Assembly: GCF_019977275.1 (NCBI RefSeq)
Contig: NZ_AP024650.1
Span: 2,790,001-2,854,000 of the forward strand
DNA length: 64,000 nucleotides
Direction of reading: 5' to 3'
Origin: Arthrobacter sp. StoSoilB19
GTDB lineage: Bacteria; Actinomycetota; Actinomycetes; Actinomycetales; Micrococcaceae
Under the pieces are notes generated by a model. The model searched no databases. It saw nothing but the letters and a program-made list of their open reading frames with translations, and was not told where the DNA came from. Below are positions 1 to 7,820 of the stretch, in pieces (within the stretch, counting starts at the first letter, position 1; each line of letters begins with the position of its first letter). A program made the position numbers and the translations under genes.

Positions 1-197
1 GCGATGGGCGTGGCAATCCAGAGGTCCACTCCGAAGACTTCATGCATGAGGGCCAGTAGAACAAGATCTACTGCGAAGGAAGCGCCTCCAACGAGCAGGA
101 ACTTGATCAGGTGACTGCGCTCAACGATCCCTGAGATCCGGGAAGCGAGTTTCTGTGCTCGATGCTTCACTGATCGCGCACTGTCTGTTGTCTGCAA
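1..197 (-). CDS. GtrA-like membrane protein, N-terminal part, cut by window edge
   Basis: Reading leftwards from a TTG at 197, an open frame runs off the window. It contains a charged N-terminus followed by I-K-F-L-L-V-G-G-A-S-F-A-V-D-L, the hallmark first membrane segment of GtrA-family proteins. These are small four-helix membrane proteins linked to moving lipid-linked sugars across the membrane. The TTG is preferred because GGGAG (203-207) stands 5 nt upstream; a GTG at 170 is the alternative. It is divergent from the glycan genes that follow, which fits a surface-polysaccharide role. The family call rests on about 65 residues only. Confidence 0.7.
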   Translation of the reverse strand, partial: MQTTDSARSVKHRAQKLASRISGIVERSHLIKFLLVGGASFAVDLVLLALMHEVFGVDLWIATPI

Positions 198-604
198 GCC
201 ACTCCCAGTTCCGTATACCCCCGCAGGTTGCAGTCGGGCTCAAGCCATCATACCGGGTGGCTGTCCATGGGGTGCTACCGGCAAAGAGGTCGAGGCGGCA
301 TTCGCGCCGACGGCTTCGACCGGTTCCATGACGTTATACTTGCGTTGCCGTTGCATACGTGGCGCCCTCGCCGGGGGCGCGGGGGTTAATTCGGCGCTTC
401 AGAAATTTGGGGGAGCAACAACACATCATTCTGCGGCATCGAGCCATAGCCGGTGATTTCACCTTTGGTCCCCTTGGTCTGGGCGCCAGCCGCGATCTAT
501 GGGCGGCAGGGATCCCATGCAAGTCGGTCGAAATTGTCTGTGCAGCGTCGTGCCCGGGTTATGGCAAAGGTAACAGCAGTCGTTAGGCAAGAAGGAAGAG
601 CAGA
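198..604. other. Intergenic region between divergent glycan genes
   Basis: These 407 bases separate the leftward GtrA-like gene from the rightward membrane-protein gene at 605. Short open frames here have no ribosome site or recognisable product. A GC-rich hairpin (GCGCCC near 362 with GGGCGC near 375) lacks a T-tract. The region presumably holds the two divergent promoters, but no convincing -35/-10 pair can be named. Confidence 0.5.
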
Positions 605-2560
605 ATGTCACCCCAGATGTCGTCCAGACTTCAAAGCATCAGCTTGCATGCCTGGCGTTGGGTGTCAGCTTCCGACCGAATGGCGCGAATGGCCGTCATC
701 GCTGTGTATGCGTTCCTGGTGATCACTGGAGCCACGACCTCTTCAATTGGAGTGGCAGAACTCCGACAAGATCCTTCCCACCCGGAAGGAAACCAACTGG
801 GGTCGAGCTCCGCTATTCGCTCTGACGAGTACAACGCATTCTCCCCGATTGCGATCTCCATCATGGCGACGGGGGCAGCCCCGACTACCAGCTATCTTGC
901 CGCGCCGGCTGATGTCGTTCACAGGTATCCTTCCGGCGGGTTCTTCGAAACGTTCGTCTACTTTGATTCCACCATGCTCCGGTCCGCGGCGGTTCTGCCC
1001 GACGAGATGGTTTTCGCAGCCCACTGGTGGCTCCCGGCCTTCCTGCTCTTCCTTTTCCTTCCCAAATGGTTTCAGCAGATTGGGGCATCCCGGCACATGG
1101 GATGGCTGGCTGCTTTCCTTATAGCGCTCTCCCCCGCCGCATCCTGGTGGACGATGATGCCGATCCAGCTAATCGCGTACACGATCGCGGGGTCGAGTCT
1201 CCTGCTCTCCGCATATGGCGGCTTCAAATCGCGGCGCCTGCCCATCCCGCTCGCTCAGTCCGTTGCTGGTGGAATTCTCCTCGCCGGCATCCCCAGCTTC
1301 TACATTCCGTGGTCTTTGGTTCTGGGTCTTCCCGTGGTGGCTGCAACGTCCCTTTGGATCCTTTCCCGGAAGGAGAGTTGGGTGCCGAAGATCAAGGCCC
1401 TCGGCTTCACAGCCGGTGTAGCGTTGATATTCGGGATAGGCACGCTGCTGGAAAACAGGGAGGGCATCAATGCCCTGCTGAACACGGTATATCCAGGTTC
1501 GCGACGGTCAACTGGCGAAGCTCAGCCATTTGGGTTCCTTTTTGGTGCACCATCCCTGGGGGAGCTCAAAGATGCAATCCCTGTCGGCAGCAACCAGAGC
1601 GAGATGTCTACCGCGTTTACCATAACCTTCCTTTGGGCTGTGCTGGTATGGCTGGGCGTCTCTGGAATCGGCAGATGGAGGGATAATGTCGTACCCCTGA
1701 TACTTTCCTTCTTTGGTGCTGTGTGGCTTCTGTGGTGCACCTTTAATTTTGGCCCTGTGGGGGCTCAAATCCCTCTGCTCAACTATGTCCAGCCTGCCAG
1801 GGCGGCCCAAGTCTGCGGAATTATCGGCACATTGTTGGTTGCCGTGCTGTTGTCCCGTCTCAAGGACAGCCCCCGGTGGCGCTTGCCCATTGCTGCAGGG
1901 CTCACAACAGGACTGGTAACCGCCTATGCGGGTTCCCAGCTTCAGCTCACTTATCTGCCGGGCATGTCAAGGAAGGAGGCGCTTCTCGCGGCTGCCGGCG
2001 TTGCAGCAGTCGTCTTCTTTGTCACACGCTTTCCCAAGTCCATTTATCCCGTCGGACTTGCTGCTGTCGTTGCCGCGATTCCAGTCTATGGCGCTAATCC
2101 TCTACTTTTCGGCTTGGGCGACCTCAGAGCGTCACCAGCAGCGACCTACTTATATTCCGAGGGGAGCGAAAGCCGCGAAGCAGGAACTCTCTGGGCCACC
2201 GACAGGTCGGCTGTTGACACCCTCTTGCTTGCTAGTGGCGTGCCCTCACTCACGGGAGTTCAGCGCTCCGGCCCCGACCAAAGTAAGTGGAGCATTCTTG
2301 ATCCCGAACATCGATATGCCAACGACTGGAACAGGGGCGGCGGCTTCATTCAATTCGCCTGGACACCTGGGCTGCCAAAGACCTTCTCAAACAACGGTGG
2401 AGACAGGACAATCCTCCACATTGACCCCTGTGATCTGAAAGGGGCGTTTCCAAGCCTTACCCACATCACGGCATCCGGAGAACTTTCCGCTTCTTGCTTG
2501 ACCCTGGAGAAAGAACTGACCTGGTCTGGACAAAAGACGCTAGTCTACCGCGTCTCATGA
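605..2560 (+). CDS. Large polytopic membrane protein, GT-C-like
   Basis: This 651-residue protein has about a dozen hydrophobic segments from residue 25 to about 490 and a soluble C-terminal region of about 150 residues. An early extracytoplasmic loop carries S-D-E-Y near residue 73, ahead of a further hydrophobic helix. That layout, with an acidic motif in the first loop and many helices, resembles GT-C membrane glycosyltransferases, but no specific family was recognised with certainty. AGGA lies about 8 nt before the ATG. It leads a same-strand run of three glycosyltransferase genes, so a role in assembling or modifying a surface glycan is likely. The substrate is unknown. Confidence 0.6.
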   Translation: MSPQMSSRLQSISLHAWRWVSASDRMARMAVIAVYAFLVITGATTSSIGVAELRQDPSHPEGNQLGSSSAIRSDEYNAFSPIAISIMATGAAPTTSYLAAPADVVHRYPSGGFFETFVYFDSTMLRSAAVLPDEMVFAAHWWLPAFLLFLFLPKWFQQIGASRHMGWLAAFLIALSPAASWWTMMPIQLIAYTIAGSSLLLSAYGGFKSRRLPIPLAQSVAGGILLAGIPSFYIPWSLVLGLPVVAATSLWILSRKESWVPKIKALGFTAGVALIFGIGTLLENREGINALLNTVYPGSRRSTGEAQPFGFLFGAPSLGELKDAIPVGSNQSEMSTAFTITFLWAVLVWLGVSGIGRWRDNVVPLILSFFGAVWLLWCTFNFGPVGAQIPLLNYVQPARAAQVCGIIGTLLVAVLLSRLKDSPRWRLPIAAGLTTGLVTAYAGSQLQLTYLPGMSRKEALLAAAGVAAVVFFVTRFPKSIYPVGLAAVVAAIPVYGANPLLFGLGDLRASPAATYLYSEGSESREAGTLWATDRSAVDTLLLASGVPSLTGVQRSGPDQSKWSILDPEHRYANDWNRGGGFIQFAWTPGLPKTFSNNGGDRTILHIDPCDLKGAFPSLTHITASGELSASCLTLEKELTWSGQKTLVYRVS

Positions 2561-2665
2561 CTGACGCCTTGTTCCCTCCGGGCGACGATACACTGGATCC
2601 TGCTGCCTGACGACTCCCACAGTTGGGGCCGGTCAATTCGGATAAGCGAAAAGGAACAGTGAGAC

Positions 2666-3595
2666 GTGACGCGCCAGAGTGACGCCAGAGTGGTGGCCAT
2701 TATTTCCGCATTCCACCCGCCGGTGGACCTGTCCGAGAGAGTCCTGGAACTCAACAAGCAGGTGGCACACACCGTGGTTGTCGATGATGGCTCGGATATC
2801 AGCCATTCCAGCACCGTCCTGCAGAAGCTTGAAGAGATCGGCTGCACTGTGCTCCGGATGCCGGAAAATTCAGGAATTGCTGCCGCCCTGAACACCGGCA
2901 TCAATCTGGCGCTTCAAAAGTGGTCCCCCGACTTCGTGTTGACCCTGGACCAGGACTCCGCGCTTGATCCCGGCTACATTGAAGCTGCGCTCAACACCTT
3001 CACGGCGGCGAAGGCCGAGGGAATAGATCCCGGACTTATCAGCGCCCAGTCGCACAATGGCCTAAACGTTCCCCTTCTCACCAAAAAAGCTCACTTTCCT
3101 GAAGCCTTCGATCCCCTCCAATCTGGAGCTCTGATACCTGTCTCAACCCTCAAAGCCGTGGGAATGATGGATGAAAGACTCTTCATCGATTGCGTGGACT
3201 CTGAATTCAATCTGCGCGTCCGGTCCCATGGCCTCGCCACCCTGATAGGAAAGGGCTGCAATATGACCCATGCCCTGGGGCATGCACAGCCGATGATGCT
3301 TTTCGGATGGCATGTGTCCGTTCTGGGCACCAAACGGCACGTCCACTCGCACGCGCCGTTCCGGGTGTACTACATAACCAGAAACAGCATTTACCTTTGG
3401 CGCCAATACGGTGCGCGATTCCCAGGCTGGCTCCTGCGACGGCTCAGATTCCAATTGGAAAGCGACATCTTTCGACTGCTGTATGGGGCAAACCGCAAGG
3501 GGCAACTCCGTGCTTTGGCCCGCGGCTGCCTCGACGGCTGGCTTGGACGGCTCGGAAAGATTGACCCCTCATTTCAGCAACGGATCAGCTCATGA
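2666..3595 (+). CDS. Family 2 glycosyltransferase, rhamnosyltransferase-like
   Basis: This 309-residue GT-A fold enzyme begins at a GTG. The N-terminal nucleotide-binding strand ends in V-V-V-D-D-G-S (about residues 33-39). Further on, N-S-G-I-A-A-A-L-N is followed by L-T-L-D-Q-D-S, the DXD-type metal and nucleotide-sugar site seen in RfbF-like rhamnosyltransferases. It should add one sugar from a nucleotide-sugar donor to a lipid-linked glycan at the cytoplasmic face. The stop overlaps the next start by 4 bp (ATGA), so the two genes are translationally coupled. Donor specificity cannot be read from the sequence. Confidence 0.82.
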   Translation: MTRQSDARVVAIISAFHPPVDLSERVLELNKQVAHTVVVDDGSDISHSSTVLQKLEEIGCTVLRMPENSGIAAALNTGINLALQKWSPDFVLTLDQDSALDPGYIEAALNTFTAAKAEGIDPGLISAQSHNGLNVPLLTKKAHFPEAFDPLQSGALIPVSTLKAVGMMDERLFIDCVDSEFNLRVRSHGLATLIGKGCNMTHALGHAQPMMLFGWHVSVLGTKRHVHSHAPFRVYYITRNSIYLWRQYGARFPGWLLRRLRFQLESDIFRLLYGANRKGQLRALARGCLDGWLGRLGKIDPSFQQRISS

Positions 3596-4335
3596 ATGCG
3601 AAAGCGGTAAAAAGGGTATCTGTCTGCATGGCAACATATAACGGACAGGATTACCTGGCGGAGCAGATATCGTCCATTCTCGACCAACTGTCGCCCGAGG
3701 ACGAACTCATCGTCGTGGACGATGCCTCCAAAGATGGGACGATCGACGTCGTCCGCAGCATCAATGACTCCCGTATCATCCTCCTTCCCAACCAGGAAAA
3801 CATGGGGTATGTTTCCAGCTTCGAGAAGGCAATCGCCGCGAGCAAAGGTGCCTACATCATGCTCTCGGACCAGGACGACATCTGGTTGCCGGGGCGCGTG
3901 GAAAAGCTGGTGGATTCACTGCACACCAAGGCCTTTGCGGCAAGCAACTTCACGGTGTTTGGCGGCCCCGCCAACAAGCTGCAGAAAGTGCAGTTGAAGA
4001 AGGCCGACAGTGGGCGTTGGCTATCGAACCTGGTTACCACGTGGATCGGCATCCGACCCTACTATGGCTGCACCATGGCCTTCCGCGCAGATGCCAAGCG
4101 TCTGATTCTTCCCTTTCCAACGTTTCTTACGGAAACCCACGACCAGTGGATAGCGATCGTGGCGAACATTAATCGTGAAATGGAACATGTGGAATCGGCC
4201 ACTGTTGCACGCCGCCTGCATGAACAAAACACGACACCCAAATCGCGACGTCCCATCTCCAAAATCGTCCGAGCCAGGATTATGTTGCTCCGGGCGTTCC
4301 TCGTTGCCCTTCGTCGGAAGTCCCAGACAACATGA
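3592..4335 (+). CDS. Family 2 glycosyltransferase
   Basis: This 247-residue GT2 protein opens with V-S-V-C-M-A-T-Y-N-G and I-V-V-D-D-A-S-K-D-G. The second acidic motif is L-S-D-Q-D-D-I-W near residue 92, typical of GT2 enzymes that build O-antigen or capsule repeats. It overlaps both neighbours by 4 bp, which makes it the middle cistron of a coupled trio of transferases. It likely adds one residue of the same glycan. At 247 residues it is at the short end for the family and has no membrane segment. Confidence 0.82.
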   Translation: MNAKAVKRVSVCMATYNGQDYLAEQISSILDQLSPEDELIVVDDASKDGTIDVVRSINDSRIILLPNQENMGYVSSFEKAIAASKGAYIMLSDQDDIWLPGRVEKLVDSLHTKAFAASNFTVFGGPANKLQKVQLKKADSGRWLSNLVTTWIGIRPYYGCTMAFRADAKRLILPFPTFLTETHDQWIAIVANINREMEHVESATVARRLHEQNTTPKSRRPISKIVRARIMLLRAFLVALRRKSQTT

Positions 4336-5384
4336 GCCCCGCTCCTTCGCCTCCAACTTCGCCAGCTCAGGCGGGTAACTATTCTGAAGCATTTGGCGCT
4401 GTAGCTATGGCCGCCTACGAGCCCGACGAAACCATGTTCGCTCGGCAGCTCTTGTCCATTCAAGCCCAGACTCACACCGCCTTTGTATGCCTCATATCGG
4501 CTGATGGCAATTTTGAGCGCGTCCAGGACATTGTCAGCCGGACCTGCGGAGGCGACAGGCGTTTCAAGGTGCTTGGATACGACGACAGGCTTGGGTTCCA
4601 TCACAATTTTGAGCGTGCGCTCAATGCAGTTCCTGCGGAGGCACGCTGGGTAGCCCTCAGCGACCAGGATGACTACTGGTATCCGGAAAAGCTCACCACG
4701 CTGCTCCCCTACCTCGAGGAGTCAGCGCTTGTGACGTGTCAAGCCCGCGTCGTATCACCAGAGATGTCAACAACAGACCTGGACCCAGCCAAGGGTACTC
4801 AGACCGATCGGAAGAATGTAGGGCCGGCTGATCTTGTCGCCAACAACCAGGTTACAGGCGCACTCTGTGTGTTTCGCCGTGAAGTCCTTGAGTTGGCTTT
4901 GCCCTTCCCGTCGCTGGCCGCCCCTTCCCAGTATCACGACCATTGGATCGCTCTCTGCGCTATGGCCGGAGACGGCGCACGCGTGAAGGACCTGGTCCTC
5001 CAGGACTACATCCAGCACGGCGGCAACGTTGTGGGAGAATCCCGGCAGAGTCTTACGGGCTCGATACGTAACACGTTCCGGTTCGTGCGCCGCTACGAAG
5101 GCAACGCTTCGCCTATAAGTATCTGCCGACTCATCTATAAGACAGGGCTGGGCTGGCGGACGCTGATGGCACGGACGCTCCTGCAGCGGCTTCAGAGCGA
5201 CGGACGTTCAATCCCTGCGGACCTTCGGGGTGCATTGGAAATTTATGCCGCGCCCAAGGCACTACGCCTGATCCAGCTTTTGGCATTGGGTTGGCGACGC
5301 AAAAATGTGCCCTTGATGCGGGTGCTGGAAATCTTGCTGGGGGTCTTCGTGAAACCCATCAGCAGCCGGAACATAACCAACTGA
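4332..5384 (+). CDS. Family 2 glycosyltransferase
   Basis: This 350-residue protein has the GT-A fold with a variant N-terminus: A-A-Y-E-P-D replaces the usual Y-N-G, and I-S-A-D-G-N replaces the D-D-G/S signature. The second motif, L-S-D-Q-D-D-Y-W-Y-P near residue 115, is fully conserved, so a catalytic role is still likely. About 130 C-terminal residues beyond the core may bind the acceptor. The start is the ATGA overlap with the previous gene. It is the last gene of the rightward transferase operon and faces a leftward transferase across 83 bp with no obvious terminator. Confidence 0.78.
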   Translation: MSPAPSPPTSPAQAGNYSEAFGAVAMAAYEPDETMFARQLLSIQAQTHTAFVCLISADGNFERVQDIVSRTCGGDRRFKVLGYDDRLGFHHNFERALNAVPAEARWVALSDQDDYWYPEKLTTLLPYLEESALVTCQARVVSPEMSTTDLDPAKGTQTDRKNVGPADLVANNQVTGALCVFRREVLELALPFPSLAAPSQYHDHWIALCAMAGDGARVKDLVLQDYIQHGGNVVGESRQSLTGSIRNTFRFVRRYEGNASPISICRLIYKTGLGWRTLMARTLLQRLQSDGRSIPADLRGALEIYAAPKALRLIQLLALGWRRKNVPLMRVLEILLGVFVKPISSRNITN

Positions 5385-5467
5385 CCTGTTCGCCGGCGCC
5401 CTCGCGGTGCTTCGGTTCCAAGGCCCCCTTGAGCGTCCGGTGCTGCCGCAGCACGTGACCGGGACCG

Positions 5468-6382
5468 TCAGCAGTTGATGCGTTCCCGGGCCTCGGTGGT
5501 AAGGGTGGCCAGCAGTTCACCGGGCATCTGACGGGTGGGTTTGGTGAAGAAACCCTGCCCATAACCCTTGGCAACCGCCACAAACCAGTCCTTCTTACTC
5601 CGGGCGGCCAGTCCCTGGTGCAGAGAATGCTGGATCAACAACAGAACATCGAACACATTGGTACCCAGCGGGAATCCCCGTTCCCGGATGTACCAAAGGC
5701 TGTTTCTGACATGGAAGAACAGCCGTGATCCCATGTCCTCTCCAATGCCCTTGGCAACCGGGTGGTTGACTTGGCTCTCCTTGACGGTCATCGCGAAGCC
5801 CATCTTGGACAGTCGATGGGTGTATTCGGAGTCATCAATCCAGATAAAGAAGTCCTTGAACGGCAGATGCGTGGCGGCGGCAACCTGAAGGTTGATCAGC
5901 ACGCCCACGAAGGTCGCGGCATCAATGGCGATACCGCCCAGTTCGCTGGCCCGTACCTGCTTATGAGCGTCCCGGCTCACTACGGGGGGATTCCTGGGAT
6001 TGAACTCCCCCCGGCCCGCCGTCACGAGTGACGCAAGGAACGCGGGACGGGGCGCCATGGACTCGAACTTTTCCATCAACGGCGCCAGTGCGTCCAATTC
6101 GGGTTCAGCGTCGTCGTCCATGAGCCACGCTGCATCATGGCCGTGGGCAAGAGCAATCTCCACTCCCCAGGCGAAGCCCCCGGCTCCACCGAGATTGGCA
6201 CCTGTCTCAAACATCGTGACAGTCGGGTGTGAGTCGCGTATGTACTCTGCGCTTCCGTCGGTGGATCCGTTCTCAATGACGATGATTTCATCGAGCGGCC
6301 TCGTCTGCTGTTCCAGAGCCGCCAGGCACTTCTTCAGGTAGTCAAGACGGTTGTAAGAGACGACGACAGCAGCTACGGACAT
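5468..6382 (-). CDS. Family 2 glycosyltransferase, GlfT1-like galactofuranosyltransferase
   Basis: This 304-residue protein has V-V-V-S-Y-N-R at the N-terminus, then I-V-I-E-N-G-S-T-D-G and N-L-G-G-A-G-G-F. The acidic site is W-L-M-D-D-D-A-E-P near residue 95. The N-x-G-G-A/S-G-G-F plus M-D-D-D combination also occurs in the GlfT2-type protein at 11557-13581 and is typical of galactofuranosyltransferases that use UDP-Galf. It could be the initiating (GlfT1-like) enzyme that adds the first Galf residues before GlfT2 polymerises. It is transcribed alone, divergent from the flippase gene. The GlfT1 assignment is inference from motif similarity. Confidence 0.72.
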   Translation of the reverse strand: MSVAAVVVSYNRLDYLKKCLAALEQQTRPLDEIIVIENGSTDGSAEYIRDSHPTVTMFETGANLGGAGGFAWGVEIALAHGHDAAWLMDDDAEPELDALAPLMEKFESMAPRPAFLASLVTAGRGEFNPRNPPVVSRDAHKQVRASELGGIAIDAATFVGVLINLQVAAATHLPFKDFFIWIDDSEYTHRLSKMGFAMTVKESQVNHPVAKGIGEDMGSRLFFHVRNSLWYIRERGFPLGTNVFDVLLLIQHSLHQGLAARSKKDWFVAVAKGYGQGFFTKPTRQMPGELLATLTTEARERINC

Positions 6383-6531
6383 GAAATTTCCTGACTTTTT
6401 AGATCAACTTCCCGGTACATCGTAGTCGACCTGGCGCACAATCCCCTTGTCCGGCGAGGGGCGCCGGCTACTCTAAGCTGGATACTTTGGCGCTCAACGC
6501 TTACAAAGGCACGTCGAAGGAACAGAACCGC

Positions 6532-7749
6532 ATGAAAGCAATTGCCGCAGCGCTGGCCAGGTTGGCGAAGTTTGCCCTGACCGTTGGCCTCGGCACCGTC
6601 GTCGGACTAATAGCTATTCCTGTCATCACCGACGTTGTCGGGTCCGGGCTGTGGGCCATCCTTGCGCTGGTGCAATCGCTGGCCACCCTGTTCGGTGTAC
6701 TGGTCGCCTTTGGATGGGGAACCGTCGGACCGTCGATGGTCGCGTCGCTGCCAGCGGCCGAACGTCCGCAACTTTTCGCGGACTCACTCGTAACGCGCTC
6801 CTATCTCTACTTGTTGACGGCACCAATCATGGGCTGCGTCATGATTGCTTTGCAGCCGGCCCATGCCGCCTTTGTCTTCCTGGCCTCCCTGACGTATCTT
6901 CTCCCCTTCCTTGGGGCCTCTTGGTACTTTATCGGCGAGGCAAAGCCAACACGCCTCTTTCTGGCTGACGCGCTGCCGCAGTTGGCCGGTACGGTTGCTG
7001 GACTTTTCGTTCTTACGAACACGAGAGATTTGACTCTCATGGTGCTGACGCAACTGCTGTTCAGCCTGTTTGCCGTAGCGATCAGCGCAGTCGTGGTGCT
7101 GGGCTCGGCTAAGTCGACCCTGAGCTTCGACTTCTCCATCCGTGGGTCCTGGTCGCGCATGCAGTTGCAACGGCACGGAGTCATCACTGCGGCGACTGGG
7201 AGCCTCTACGTGAATTTGCCGATTCTTGCCGTCACAATCCTGATTCCGTCCCATTTGGACGTGTACGCCTTCGCGGACCGGCTGTTCCGATACGGCGCCG
7301 TAGCTTTCTCGCCCGTTCTCCAATTTATTCAGGGTTGGATACCGGAAGGTGGCGTACGGGACCAGAAGCATAGAATCCGGCGTGCAGCCCAGGCCGCGCC
7401 CTTGATTGGGGTGGCAGGCGGTCTGGCCCTGGCGATCCTTGGCCCGTTTGCGGCTCAAGTTCTTGTCAAAGATCCCATCCCATTCGGCACAAGCCTCAGC
7501 GTACCGATCGGAGTGGCTTTTGCAGCGGTGGCGCTATCACAGGTGCTGGGACTGGCTTGCCTTGTAGCAGTTGGACGGGCACGGGACCTAGCGAGATCGA
7601 CACTCATCGGCGCCCTGGCAGGTGCCCCGATGATCGTAGCGGGAGCACTCAGCCTTGGTGTGGTGGGGGTGGCCTGGGCCGTCGCCATATCCGAAGCCCT
7701 TGTTGCGGCTTACCAGCTTGTGGTACTCCGTCGACACATGCGGGGCTAA
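6532..7749 (+). CDS. Oligosaccharide flippase (Wzx/MATE-like)
   Basis: This membrane protein of about 405 residues has some 12 hydrophobic helices arranged in pairs, like polysaccharide-biosynthesis flippases of the MOP superfamily. Such proteins turn undecaprenyl-linked oligosaccharides from the inner to the outer leaflet. The ATG at 6532 is preferred because AAGGA stands 10 nt upstream. An in-frame TTG at 6487 would add 15 polar residues without a ribosome site. It sits among glycosyltransferase genes, so it probably exports a product of this cluster. An ABC-type glycan exporter is also encoded a few kb away, so two export routes coexist. Confidence 0.75.
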   Translation: MKAIAAALARLAKFALTVGLGTVVGLIAIPVITDVVGSGLWAILALVQSLATLFGVLVAFGWGTVGPSMVASLPAAERPQLFADSLVTRSYLYLLTAPIMGCVMIALQPAHAAFVFLASLTYLLPFLGASWYFIGEAKPTRLFLADALPQLAGTVAGLFVLTNTRDLTLMVLTQLLFSLFAVAISAVVVLGSAKSTLSFDFSIRGSWSRMQLQRHGVITAATGSLYVNLPILAVTILIPSHLDVYAFADRLFRYGAVAFSPVLQFIQGWIPEGGVRDQKHRIRRAAQAAPLIGVAGGLALAILGPFAAQVLVKDPIPFGTSLSVPIGVAFAAVALSQVLGLACLVAVGRARDLARSTLIGALAGAPMIVAGALSLGVVGVAWAVAISEALVAAYQLVVLRRHMRG

Positions 7750-7820
7750 GCAGGGGTCATAGTTCCCGCAAAGCGGATACCAACCGTTCCGTGGCTGAAT
7801 TATGAGGCCGGGTTTAGCCT

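Noticed and set aside
362..381. GC-rich hairpin as a terminator between the first two genes
   Set aside because: The flanking genes are divergent and neither strand has a T-tract, so there is nothing for it to terminate.
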